Below are positions 25,067 through 33,318 of a DNA stretch of 64,000 nt, in pieces. Each line of letters opens with the position of its first letter. The first letter of the stretch is position 1. The notes beneath the pieces are model-generated. The model saw only the letters and a list, made by a program, of their open reading frames with translations, was not told the origin of the DNA and made no database searches. The DNA comes from Bacillota bacterium (lineage in GTDB: Bacteria; Bacillota; Clostridia; Lachnospirales; Lachnospiraceae), in assembly GCA_023407575.1 (NCBI GenBank), contig JAEYLX010000006.1:124001-188000 (forward strand). Reading direction: 5' to 3'. Made by a program: the position numbers and the translations under genes.

Positions 25067-25525
25067 GAACTGTGAAATACATAGTATAAGCATTATATTT
25101 CGTTAAGTTGGTTTGCTAACTTTCATAATACTTATGGACTAAAATTAAAATTGATATACAGTTAATAGGAGTCTCTAGGATACTTCAATATTGATTATTA
25201 CAGTGGTTTTTAGAAGGATGTGGGCAAGGTACTATTTTACGTTCTTTCCATCACTCTTTTTCAGATCCTTATTCATTATGTCCAAGTTCTATTATTCCAT
25301 ATTGGGATTGTAAATGTAACTAAGAGTAGTCCTTTCATCGACCTGTCCCAGAATATAAGAATTTGTATGGAGTCGAGAGATTTGTTTTTATTAACAAATG
25401 CGAACTGAAGTTTATTTATATTAGGTAATGCTGTTTATTTTAAATACCAGACAACATTAAGCATTTTATGACATGACTTTTTCTACGTGATTATTGTAAC
25501 ATTGACGTAAGGAGGCAGATAAACT
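25067..25525. other. Intergenic region within the integrated element
   Basis: AT-rich, no clear terminator. A GTG-initiated 62-codon frame at 25220-25408 has a weak ribosome site but no recognisable protein pattern, so I do not call it. The promoter of the AraC gene should lie near the right end. Confidence 0.4.
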
Positions 25526-26956
25526 GTGGATTGGATAACAAGCCTATCGAAAGCGATACATTATATTGAAAATAATCTAACCAATGAAATAAGTAATGAC
25601 GATGTATCAAACAAAGCGTTTTCTTCAAATTCAAATTTTCAACGTATTTTTCATTTGGTGACGGGTATGACGATTGGCGACTATATTCGCAACAGACGTT
25701 TAAGCTTGGCCGGACAAGAATTACTGCATGGAAAAAGCAAAATCATTGATGTTGCTATGCGCTATCAATACGATACACAAGAGAGTTTTACAAAGGCTTT
25801 TATAAGGTTTCACGGCATATCTCCTTCAAATGTGCGAAAACAAGGAGGTAGATTAAAACTCTTTCAACCGCTGACTATCAATGTAACTATTCAAGGAGGA
25901 TTTGACATGTCACGTAAACTGATTGATAACATACCTATTCATCAATTACAGTATCCTGACAAAGGGCAGAATTATGTTTTTAACGGCTGCATGAAATTTT
26001 TAATGGAATGCTTGAGTGAGGACGAACAGTATGATTATTGGTTCTTCTCCGCTGTTTCGGGAGATTGCTATGTGCAGGTGTACGGCACAGATAAGAACAA
26101 ATGGCAAGTTTGTTTCTCACACACAAAGTTTGATTACGAGTTAATAAAACGAGTCTTTGACGCAATCGGCTATAATTTTACATATATTGATGCCGAAGAG
26201 TGGAAGAAAGACAAGGAAAAATGCAAAACTAAAATCATTGAGTATATCGATAAAGGTATTTCTGTCCTCGGCAAAGGCTTTTGCCATACGCCGTTTTCAG
26301 GCGGCGAACCGTGGCCGACTGAAGAAATATCTGTAGTTATCGGTTACGAAAATGATGGTGAGTGTTTTTATCGTTTGCCGGAAGAAGCCACAAACCTTAT
26401 ACCCTTTACCTTGGACGATGGCTTGCCTTATGTATTTGTATTTATCGAGGGGAAGAAAGAAGCGTTTCCGGCGATTTCGGAATCCTATAAAAAAGCGTTA
26501 ATGGACGCACCTCGATTGATAAGGACGCTGCCTAACAAAAGTAACGATGTGTTTTTTGGCTATGATGCTTTTGAACAGTGGGCGAATATGCTGGAAAGTA
26601 ATTTTTACCGCATGTCAAAAAAAGACTTTGAAGCATCAAACAGTATTGCAAGCTGGCAGTATTATTGTGTCTATATCTGCATCATAGCCACAAACATTTT
26701 TTCCAAACGACACACAACCGACCGCGCTATACAAATGAATCCTGAATTAGCTAGTATAGCACCGCTACTTGATAAGGAGTACCGGGCGTTGGACGATTTA
26801 GAAAACCAGTTAAAAGAAGTAGGTGGTGACTTTAACATAAGCTATGAAGTTTTACAGGATGCTGCGAAATGCAAAGAAATTGCTTGTATTATGAGGCAGT
26901 TTTCTGAAGTGTATTTACGGATATGTGACATTATTGAGAATTATAAAGAAAAATAA
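25526..26956 (+). CDS. AraC-type HTH protein fused to a BtrH/C39-peptidase-like sensor domain
   Basis: The GTG start at 25526 lies nine bases after GGAGGCAG; 476 residues. Residues 1-105 are an AraC DNA-binding domain (SSNSNFQRIFHLVTGMTIGDYIRNRRLSLAGQEL; YQYDTQESFTKAFIRFHGISPS). Residues ~125-300 resemble butirosin-BtrH/C39-peptidase-like folds (YNFTYIDAEEWKKD... KGFCHTPFSGGEPWPTEEISVVIGYEND). The last ~130 residues are helical. This arrangement recurs in clostridial regulators, and ligand sensing is probable. It is the larger cargo gene of the tRNA-Gly element and has slightly higher GC than its surroundings. Confidence 0.75.
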   Translation: MDWITSLSKAIHYIENNLTNEISNDDVSNKAFSSNSNFQRIFHLVTGMTIGDYIRNRRLSLAGQELLHGKSKIIDVAMRYQYDTQESFTKAFIRFHGISPSNVRKQGGRLKLFQPLTINVTIQGGFDMSRKLIDNIPIHQLQYPDKGQNYVFNGCMKFLMECLSEDEQYDYWFFSAVSGDCYVQVYGTDKNKWQVCFSHTKFDYELIKRVFDAIGYNFTYIDAEEWKKDKEKCKTKIIEYIDKGISVLGKGFCHTPFSGGEPWPTEEISVVIGYENDGECFYRLPEEATNLIPFTLDDGLPYVFVFIEGKKEAFPAISESYKKALMDAPRLIRTLPNKSNDVFFGYDAFEQWANMLESNFYRMSKKDFEASNSIASWQYYCVYICIIATNIFSKRHTTDRAIQMNPELASIAPLLDKEYRALDDLENQLKEVGGDFNISYEVLQDAAKCKEIACIMRQFSEVYLRICDIIENYKEK

Positions 26957-27190
26957 ACTGTTGATTGTTTATGAATTGTCTCATACCGCAGTATAAGCAT
27001 TAAGCGATGTAAATGTGTGATACGGAATATTTCAAAACAACGAATTATGACACCGTTACAAATTCCAATTTGTCAACGTGGTTATCAATTATTTGGACGT
27101 TCAATATCTACAAATTTAAACATAAAAAATATGTGCACATATTTCAGAACTGAATGAACTCCTTTCTTTTCAGTATTTGTGGGATGGTAT

Positions 27191-27215
27191 TATGGTTCTA
27201 ACCCGTCTCGCGCTT
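27191..27215 (+). repeat. Right-end copy of the tRNA-Gly 3' end (attR-like)
   Basis: GGTTCT-AACCCGTCTCGCGCTT matches the T-arm and acceptor 3' strand of the tRNA at 23738-23809 with one change and one missing base. No 5' half of a tRNA precedes it, so it is a target-site remnant, not a gene. Confidence 0.85.
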
Positions 27216-27219
27216 CCGT

Positions 27220-27246
27220 AATCCCTTGATTTTTAAGGGATTTTTT
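27220..27246 (+). terminator. Terminator beside the right-end tRNA remnant
   Basis: AATCCCTT / AAGGGATT hairpin then six T, directly after the duplicated tRNA 3' end; probably the tRNA gene's ancestral terminator displaced by the insertion. Confidence 0.85.
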
Positions 27247-27371
27247 GTTGCCGAGATATGTACAACGTATAGTATGTGCACTTATTCTTACGACCAAAAA
27301 GCACTTAAATTTCTCATATATCAGCTTCACTAATGTAAAGGTTTGTACATCAAAATAATGATAGAGTATGC

Positions 27372-28076
27372 TTACTTTATTTGCTTGATTTTGGGTGCTG
27401 GATAAAACTCTTTTAATAAATCAATATAGTCAGGCAACTTTTCTACTGTCGGATTCCAAAACTCAAATACAACACCGCTGCACTTTTCTAGCGTTTTGTT
27501 ATCAACCGTATAGTTTTTTCTCATACGACAATTCTCTTTTTTAGGACTACAACTACAATTCCCATGATTACCAGTAAATACCTCCTTTATATGACTGGGT
27601 GTATTTTCTATATAAGCGCTATGCTTATCAATATTATTGAAAAATAGTCTTAAAACAATACTATTCTCTCTTATGAAAATTCGGGCGATTACATTTTTGC
27701 TTTTTACGCCTGTTTTAGTATAAATAATCATGTATTTTCCCCAACAATATCCATCACCAATGCTACCGCCAAAGTCATATCCTAAGTTTTCAATTTCATT
27801 ATCAAAAGCAGTAATAAAAGTCTTGTTGGAATCAGAAATAATATTAAACCTATCTTCTGACAGTATATCTTTCATATCTTTACGATCCACTGATTTACAA
27901 TAAACCGTAATCGCTTCTTTAAGCGTTTTACCAGCCTGCGTAGTCAACCAAGGCTGAAATTCACAGCCTGGAAGTTCTTTTCCCGTCGCTTCCATAAAAA
28001 ATGCACGGAATTTTGATAGTGGAATTGATTTACCGATCTCTATTACGGTATCTTCTGTAAGGGAACTTTTATTCAC
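27372..28076 (-). CDS. Conserved-looking hypothetical protein with a Cys-rich insertion
   Basis: 234 residues, no signal peptide or membrane segment. The N-terminal ~75 residues (LTEDTVIEIGKSIPLSKFRAFFMEATGKELPGCEF) look like a small helical SAP/DUF6434-type domain. The middle ~110 residues are an alpha/beta domain with GYDFGGSIGDGYCWGKYMIIYTK. The C-terminal part has NHGNCSCSPKKENCRMRK, four cysteines that could bind a metal. Function is unknown. It lies just outside the integrated element. An inverted repeat sits about 50 bases upstream. Confidence 0.6.
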   Translation of the reverse strand: MNKSSLTEDTVIEIGKSIPLSKFRAFFMEATGKELPGCEFQPWLTTQAGKTLKEAITVYCKSVDRKDMKDILSEDRFNIISDSNKTFITAFDNEIENLGYDFGGSIGDGYCWGKYMIIYTKTGVKSKNVIARIFIRENSIVLRLFFNNIDKHSAYIENTPSHIKEVFTGNHGNCSCSPKKENCRMRKNYTVDNKTLEKCSGVVFEFWNPTVEKLPDYIDLLKEFYPAPKIKQIK

Positions 28077-28124
28077 TATTCATACTCCTCTCCATTATAT
28101 AAATTTTCTACCTTTGCAGTTGCT

Positions 28125-28163
28125 AAGGATAGCGCCTGATTAAACAAAATATACGCTATCCTT
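28125..28163. promoter_or_regulatory. Inverted repeat upstream of the Cys-containing hypothetical gene
   Basis: AAGGATAGCG / CGCTATCCTT, perfect 10-bp arms with a 19-base loop, about 50 bases before the start at 28076. It could be a terminator of a decayed minus-strand gene or an operator. Confidence 0.5.
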
Positions 28164-28563
28164 TGATATCATATCAACTATAAATAATAACATCAATATA
28201 TAACCAAAATTTTTCCAATTAAAATAGTTGTATAATCTCCAAGAAACACTTCTTTAAACTGCCCCCTAATTTCTCCACTCTACTATAGACGTTTAAATGT
28301 TGCTTGATAGTCTCTTTATCCTTCCGCTGATTAATTAGTGTCGAGTTGAGCGGAGTAGGTAAAAGGTCAATATTCTCGTTTCCAAAAGGAGTATTTCTTT
28401 ACGAATTTCAGATAAAGCTTTTAATGCTCCATGATAAGTGCACACAAGCTATTGGTAAATTTAGTTTATTTATTTTATTTAATATGATATTATAATTTTG
28501 GAAAAAAAGATCCCTGTTGTTTACTATTGTGAAGTAAAAATTATTTATATTGGGAGGTGTAGT
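28164..28563 (-). other. Intergenic region with possible coding remnants
   Basis: On the minus strand, short stretches look protein-like (for example GALKALSEIRKEILLLE near 28430-28380 and YSRVEKLGGSLKKCFLEII near 28280-28225) but in different frames and interrupted by stops. I read them as a possible decayed helical gene, without identity. The promoter for the next plus-strand gene lies near 28475-28495 (TATGATATTAT). Confidence 0.3.
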
Positions 28564-29070
28564 ATGCTAAAAACAAAACGGCTTGAATTGGTTGCCTTTG
28601 ATGTTAAATATGCAAATGATTTCTTTGAACTATGGAGCGATTTTGAAGTAATAAAATATACATTTACACCTTTATTGACCACCCTTGATGAGTGTGTTAA
28701 CTTAATTGAACATCAGATAAATCGGACAGACAAAGACTTCATAGACCGCTTTGTTATTCTGCTAAATAATAAAGCGATTGGTATGGTTGGCTGCATTTGT
28801 ATGGATAAAAAAAATTTAGTTTATGGGCTTTATTATCAAATATCTCGAGTTCACTGGGGGTATGGTTATGCAAGCGAAGCAGCAAGTGCAATTATGCATT
28901 ATGTTTTGAAGGAATATCCAAATGCCATTTTTAGAGCAGAAGCAGTATCTGAAAATCCAGCAAGTGCAGCTGTATTGATGAAAATTGGATTAAAACAAAC
29001 ACATATAGAAACGAATGGGTTTAAGAGAAACAATTTTAACCTAGATTTATTACATTATTCTAATATTTAG
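28564..29070 (+). CDS. GNAT-family acetyltransferase, RimJ/RimL type
   Basis: The start is ATG 28564 (MLKTKRLELVAFDVKYANDFFELW), five bases after GGGAGGTG; 168 residues. This N-terminus is the RimJ/RimL hallmark. YYQISRVHWGYGYASEAASAIMHYVL is the acetyl-CoA motif A, and AEAVSENPASAAVLMKIGLKQT is the NPAS...G motif. The family acetylates protein N-termini or small molecules such as aminoglycosides; the substrate is unknown. Confidence 0.9.
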   Translation: MLKTKRLELVAFDVKYANDFFELWSDFEVIKYTFTPLLTTLDECVNLIEHQINRTDKDFIDRFVILLNNKAIGMVGCICMDKKNLVYGLYYQISRVHWGYGYASEAASAIMHYVLKEYPNAIFRAEAVSENPASAAVLMKIGLKQTHIETNGFKRNNFNLDLLHYSNI

Positions 29071-29401
29071 GCCAGCAAAACGAGTATAGTCGCCCCCTTC
29101 TTATCAGTAGATAGAATATGATTCTAGTTCGAATCTATCCTATATGCAATTAGTTTTCGTTGGTGGCAAGCCCTCCATTATAAAACGTTTGCTTGAAATA
29201 ACAGAGAAACTAAATAAAAAAATTCTTGAAGTAATGGCCTTTTGGATACCAATCTTCAAAGCGGTAACATCCGTAGAATATAAACTCCCCACCGGCATAG
29301 CCTTCCTTCTCCATTGGAATATGTTGTCATAAATACAGATAAATGGTATACTAAATGTTAGTATCTTTTGGATAAGTAAAGTTTGCGCTGGAGGAGGTAT
29401 T
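29071..29401 (-). other. Intergenic region with a probable minus-strand coding remnant
   Basis: Between about 29330 and 29140 the minus strand reads MEKEGYAGGEFIFYGCYRFE and DWYPKGHYFKNFFI, stops, then shifts frame to VISSKRFIMEGLPPTKTNC. These look like genuine protein text split by a frameshift, but I cannot name the family. The plus-strand lipoprotein gene follows with ribosome site GGAGGAGG. Confidence 0.35.
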
Positions 29402-30043
29402 ATGAATAAAAAATTATTAATAATATGCTCTATATTGCTTTTGGGTTCCATGTTATTTGGCTGCAAAACCACAGGTACTTCTAAAAATGGCGATAGCACA
29501 CCTACTCCGCCTATTACGAGTCTTAACGAAAATAATACTCCCACGCCTCTGATGAATGCTCAGACTGATGACGGAAATATAGACGACTCTATAACCATGG
29601 ATTTTAAAGATATCATAATTTATTCTGTATCAGATGATGTTTTTCATCTTCCTGTAGAACAAATTCCTTATTACTCTGTTGGAAATATTACATTTTTACC
29701 TCAAAGCCAATTTGACTCTTTTTCAAATGGTCATCAACCTTGGTTAGGAAATCCTATTTCAGTTGTACAAGTACAATGCAAAAATTTAATTGGAGAAGGG
29801 GCAATTTATGATGCTCTTATTAATTCCTTATCTTCTGCACAAACAAATGAATATCCAGTAATTGACACTGCTGAACAGTATCAATTATCAAATGGATTGG
29901 ATATAAAACTAATGCAAGAAACTGATGGCGTATCCGTTGTTCAAATGACTGTGCCAAATTTAGGTAACTATACGATTACTTTAGAATCACCTCTTAATGA
30001 CGGAATTCTTTATATAAGAAAAATCACATTTTTACCCAGTTAA
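29402..30043 (+). CDS. Lipoprotein, unknown function
   Basis: 213 residues. The N-terminal signal has lipobox LFGC (Cys ~21), followed by a Thr/Pro/Asn-rich spacer (~residues 22-60) and a ~150-residue domain beginning at DFKDIIIYSVSDDVFHLPVEQ. ATG 29402 follows GGAGGAGG. It is exported and membrane-tethered by lipid. The globular domain is not a family I know. The gene is followed after 80 bases by an unrelated hypothetical gene. Confidence 0.7.
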   Translation: MNKKLLIICSILLLGSMLFGCKTTGTSKNGDSTPTPPITSLNENNTPTPLMNAQTDDGNIDDSITMDFKDIIIYSVSDDVFHLPVEQIPYYSVGNITFLPQSQFDSFSNGHQPWLGNPISVVQVQCKNLIGEGAIYDALINSLSSAQTNEYPVIDTAEQYQLSNGLDIKLMQETDGVSVVQMTVPNLGNYTITLESPLNDGILYIRKITFLPS

Positions 30044-30122
30044 TACAGGGAAGGGGTAACTTATCAATAAATATTGTGGCTACTACGACAGGCTCACATA
30101 TAAAACACACAAAGGTGGTGGT

Positions 30123-30758
30123 ATGTTGTTAATTTATGATATTCTGGATAGCGTACGGGAAAGACCTGCATTATTAATGGGCAGTAAAAGTATTACGGTA
30201 TTAAGAAATTTCTTAGATGGTGCAGGGTATGCATCTCATATATTTGGCATTGATGATGGTTATAATGACTTTTCACCTATTCCTTTTCGGTTTTTTAACG
30301 ACTATGTTGCCCGGTTTTACAATTATATTGAGTGTACTGCTGGCTGGACGAATATGATTTTAGATAGAAATAATGGTGATGAGCAGGCTAGCTTTGATAA
30401 ATTTTATACACTGCTTGATAATTTTCGTTCCATTAATATTTCAAAAATACATAAGTGTGCTTTATCACAGGAACAAATAGACTATCATATTGAAAGCGAG
30501 TTTGCTCCAAAGCGTATATTACACAACGATTGCAATCAAATAGAACCGTTATTTATTCAACCGAAAGAAATCTATATGATTGAGCTTTCCAATAATTCAG
30601 GCTATCTCTGTATGATAGATGGCTACGGTACAAGCTATTTACATTCTTCTCTTTTAACGAGTAGAGAAGCTGCAATAGAATATTTTAAAAGTAATTTTAG
30701 CGGTACCTATCACTGGTATTTAGTGGACGATATACCTGCAAAATTCGATTGGTCATAA
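30123..30758 (+). CDS. Hypothetical protein, immunity-protein-like N-terminal motif
   Basis: 211 residues, cytosolic. The N-terminus IYDILDSVRERPALLMGSKSITVLRNFLDGAGYA follows a pattern (I..RP.M.LG.KSI..L..FLDGY) recurring in small bacterial proteins often annotated as immunity-like. The C-terminal ~90 residues end in FSGTYHWYLVDDIPAKFDW. ATG 30123 follows AAAGGTGG. No toxin gene is adjacent, so an immunity role is speculation. A perfect hairpin follows the stop. Confidence 0.6.
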   Translation: MLLIYDILDSVRERPALLMGSKSITVLRNFLDGAGYASHIFGIDDGYNDFSPIPFRFFNDYVARFYNYIECTAGWTNMILDRNNGDEQASFDKFYTLLDNFRSINISKIHKCALSQEQIDYHIESEFAPKRILHNDCNQIEPLFIQPKEIYMIELSNNSGYLCMIDGYGTSYLHSSLLTSREAAIEYFKSNFSGTYHWYLVDDIPAKFDWS

Positions 30759-30793
30759 TAGCCTGTTCGTCTCACGACGAACAGGCTATTTGC
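30757..30793. terminator. Perfect hairpin terminator between convergent genes
   Basis: A 15-bp uninterrupted stem, AATAGCCTGTTCGTC with its complement, four-base loop, short T/A flank on each side; serves the hypothetical gene and possibly the convergent GH53 gene. Confidence 0.75.
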
Positions 30794-30825
30794 TAAAATA
30801 TATTTATACTATTTCATTCTTTTAT

Positions 30826-31884
30826 CTATTGACCAATAAATGCATCTAAAGCAACGGAAGCCTTTCCATTCTTAGCCCATGCTCCATTCGTGTAACCATT
30901 CCACCCGGAATATGCTTCTGGTTCCCAATAGAGCACTCCTAACCCATAGGTACCGGAACCAAGTGCTTTCACCTTTGTGATTAAGCTGGTGATAAAGGTC
31001 TTACAGGTTGCTGCAGAGCCATAATCCATTCCACACTCCATAATCATTACCGGCTTTCCATAGGTAGATTTTATCGTACTCATGGTAGTAGCACAAGAGT
31101 TGACTAATGAGGAATAGTTACTTGCTGATGCATACAGTGACAAACCTACTACATCAAATTTAGCTCCATTACTTACCAAGCCACCGATGTTCCAGGTGTA
31201 CAGGCTCGTTTGGTCTCCATTTGAAAGATGCACAATAACTTTTGTACTGCTGCTGGCAGCCTTCACTGCGTTATAGCCTGAAGTAATAAAGTTAGCATAC
31301 TGCTTCATAGTCGTTGCGCTGGTGGATGCCTTACCATATGGCCAAAGAATACCGTCGTTTGTTTCATTACCAATCTGTGCATAGGTTGGTGTAACTCCAG
31401 CTGCTATTAATTGATTCATAACGTACAAGGTATAGTTATATACAGCTGTATATAACTGGTCAACTGTGTAACTTGACCATGCTGCAGGAATCGTTTGCTT
31501 TCCGGGATCAGCCCAGGAATCACTGTAATGAAAGTCTACTATTACGCTCAAACCAAGCGCTTTTGCTCTCTTTGCCATATTTACAGTGTTGGTTGTATCA
31601 CACCAGCCATTACCAGGATCACCGGATGGATTAACAAATACTCTTAATCGTATGGTATTCATACCATAATCATCTCTCAAGATTTTCAAGATATCCGTCT
31701 TTACTCCTGCTTTATTATACCAGACATTACCTGCGGCTTCCATTGCCGGAACCCAACTTACATCAGCACCTTTAACAAAGGTCGCTGCTGTTACTTTTGT
31801 AGGGGAAGGAATGATGAAAGATGAACAAATAATCGCCAAGCATACTACAAACGCTATAACATTTCTTAACTTTCTTTTTACCAT
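30826..31884 (-). CDS. Secreted arabinogalactan endo-beta-1,4-galactanase, GH53
   Basis: The start is ATG 31884 after TGGAGGTAAG; 352 residues. The signal peptide ends near VTAAT. The body is a complete GH53 TIM barrel: FVKGADVSWVPAMEAAGNVWY, NTIRLRVFVNPSGDPGNGWCD, IVDFHYSDSWADPGKQTIP, the acid/base Glu in QIGNETNDGILWP (near 174) and the nucleophile Glu in VMIMECGMDYG (near 283), and a C-terminal LGVLYWEPEAYSGW. It cleaves type I galactan side chains of pectin outside the cell, consistent with a plant-biomass degrader. No carbohydrate-binding module or wall anchor is attached. Confidence 0.97.
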   Translation of the reverse strand: MVKRKLRNVIAFVVCLAIICSSFIIPSPTKVTAATFVKGADVSWVPAMEAAGNVWYNKAGVKTDILKILRDDYGMNTIRLRVFVNPSGDPGNGWCDTTNTVNMAKRAKALGLSVIVDFHYSDSWADPGKQTIPAAWSSYTVDQLYTAVYNYTLYVMNQLIAAGVTPTYAQIGNETNDGILWPYGKASTSATTMKQYANFITSGYNAVKAASSSTKVIVHLSNGDQTSLYTWNIGGLVSNGAKFDVVGLSLYASASNYSSLVNSCATTMSTIKSTYGKPVMIMECGMDYGSAATCKTFITSLITKVKALGSGTYGLGVLYWEPEAYSGWNGYTNGAWAKNGKASVALDAFIGQ

Positions 31885-32226
31885 AATCTTACCTCCAACA
31901 TTATTTTTGATTCGTGTACCTATGTTCCCTCTGAAACAATTACAGTTGCGCAACCGATTGTTCAATATTATTATATTATTAATAAATTATGGCGTCAATG
32001 TCATACATGCTTAGAATTTATAGTTTTTATTTGTATATTTCTTACAAATTTTCTTCTATATTCCTAACTTTATTGCTTATTTTATCAATTAAATGCAAAT
32101 AATGTGTCCAAAGTACTACTAACCGTGCAATAATACCCATTTACAATGATTGACTTCTATTTTCTATAAACGTATAATGATGCCTAAATGGATATCCGAA
32201 TAAACTATAAGATAAAGAGGTCTATT
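31885..32226. other. Intergenic region between divergent genes
   Basis: It contains the divergent promoters of the GH53 gene and the DUF5104-type lipoprotein gene. A TTGACTTCT...TATAATG-like promoter lies at about 32151-32179, ahead of the lipoprotein gene. I see no RNA gene or further coding sequence. Confidence 0.4.
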
Positions 32227-33177
32227 ATGAAAATCCCAAAATTCTTCTACATAATTATTATCTGTTCTATTTTTCTTCTTTTACAGGGCTGCAGTTTCAT
32301 CCAACACCGACTAAAGTTGCTAGAGCTAGAAGTTAATAGAGCTAAGAAATATAATTTAGAATTAACCAATAATGTTTTAGATTGCTTTAATAAAAAGGAT
32401 ACTGCTGCTCTCAAATCATTGTTATGTGCAAATACTCTGGGTCTTTCAGATATTGACGAACAAATTCAAGCTTGCTTTGACCTTTTTAAGGGCAATGTTA
32501 TTTCCTTTGATGACGATTTAATGGGGTATGAGGGTGAATCCATAGAGTCTGGACGCACTACTCGACTTGAACGAGCTTGGGATGTGAAAGATATTGTCAC
32601 AGATGAAGACAAAGAATATGAAATTTATATATACACCTATGTTATTAATGAGAAGGATAAAGACAAGGAAGGTATATCAGACATCACCGTTACCTGTAGT
32701 GACGGTACGGAATATAAAATAGGATACCGATGGCCTAGTTATTACACAGATGGCTCTGAATTGTCCTATAAGGCTATAACCGCCTTTAGCGAAAATGACA
32801 TTGCTGGTCTTAAAGCCATGTTATGCAATAAAACCCTAGATATAGCGGATATTAATGAACAACTTCAAACTGGTATAGAATTTTTTGAAGGCAAAGCTAC
32901 GATGGGCATGGTTGGTGGCGAAAGTGAAGTTTTTGATAGAGATCACGACTATACTACTACTGTTAATGACGAAGAAATCGTGAAAAACAATGAAGCAATT
33001 CGTACCTCTATATCTGTCTTTAACGAGAACATTGAAACAGATTCCGGAAGAATATATTCCTTAGAATTTTACGCCAATCTTCTTTTTTCTGATGATAAAG
33101 CATCGGAAGGTATTTCACAAATCATAATTACAGATGAGGCAGGAATACAACAAGTCATTGGAGAAAGAATAGACTAG
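32227..33177 (+). CDS. Lipoprotein with tandem DUF5104-like domains
   Basis: The start is ATG 32227 after AAAGAGG; 316 residues. The lipobox LLQGC follows a hydrophobic stretch. Two homologous halves are visible. The first begins NVLDCFNKKDTAALKSLLC and includes LGLSDIDEQIQACFDLFKGN. The second begins AITAFSENDIAGLKAMLC and includes LDIADINEQLQTGIEFFEGK. Each ends with a DGTEYKIG / DEAGIQQVIG-type strand. This is the DUF5104 pattern of clostridial lipoproteins, duplicated internally. The role is unknown; it is membrane-tethered. Confidence 0.75.
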   Translation: MKIPKFFYIIIICSIFLLLQGCSFIQHRLKLLELEVNRAKKYNLELTNNVLDCFNKKDTAALKSLLCANTLGLSDIDEQIQACFDLFKGNVISFDDDLMGYEGESIESGRTTRLERAWDVKDIVTDEDKEYEIYIYTYVINEKDKDKEGISDITVTCSDGTEYKIGYRWPSYYTDGSELSYKAITAFSENDIAGLKAMLCNKTLDIADINEQLQTGIEFFEGKATMGMVGGESEVFDRDHDYTTTVNDEEIVKNNEAIRTSISVFNENIETDSGRIYSLEFYANLLFSDDKASEGISQIIITDEAGIQQVIGERID

Positions 33178-33228
33178 CAGCAATTATACTATCAATGTTG
33201 ACATTAAAATTTAAGGAGAGCTTTATGG

Positions 33229-33270
33229 AAAAGTCGCCACCCCAATAAACCAGAGGTCAGCGACTTTTTT
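33229..33270 (+). terminator. Terminator after the duplicated-domain lipoprotein gene
   Basis: AAAAGTCGC / GCGACTTTTTT arms with a 22-base loop. A good ribosome site (AAGGAG) and ATG just before it give a seven-codon frame running into the hairpin, probably by chance. Confidence 0.75.
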
Positions 33271-33318
33271 ATTTCTTGTAATCATAGACTTTGTAAAGAA
33301 TTCCTTAAAATCTAATCT

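Larger units (their letters stand above)
23797..27215. mobile_element. Small degenerate integrated element at tRNA-Gly (about 3.4 kb)
   Basis: The 14-base string CCCGTCTCGCGCTT ends the tRNA (23797-23810) and recurs at 27202-27215, with more matching T-arm sequence before it. A decayed tyrosine-recombinase gene lies immediately inside the tRNA end, as in tRNA-targeted islands. A second terminator follows the right-hand copy and may be the tRNA's original one. The cargo is an acetyltransferase and an AraC-type regulator. With the integrase dead, the element should be fixed. Confidence 0.7.

Noticed and set aside
25220..25408. A GTG-started 62-codon hydrophobic frame
   Set aside because: Weak ribosome site and no recognisable pattern; low-complexity AT-rich DNA produces such frames by chance.
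27191..27215. A second tRNA-Gly gene
   Set aside because: Only the T-arm and 3' acceptor strand are present; no D-arm or anticodon arm precedes it.
29140..29544. A 134-codon minus-strand frame overlapping the lipoprotein gene
   Set aside because: Its upper part is the reverse of the real lipoprotein signal region; only the lower part may be a decayed gene and that is in a different frame.
30123..30758. A toxin-immunity pair
   Set aside because: The N-terminal pattern resembles immunity-type proteins, but no polymorphic toxin or secretion gene is adjacent.
33223..33250. Seven-codon frame MEKSPPQ after a good ribosome site
   Set aside because: It runs into the terminator hairpin at 33229-33270 and has no downstream gene to regulate in that direction.
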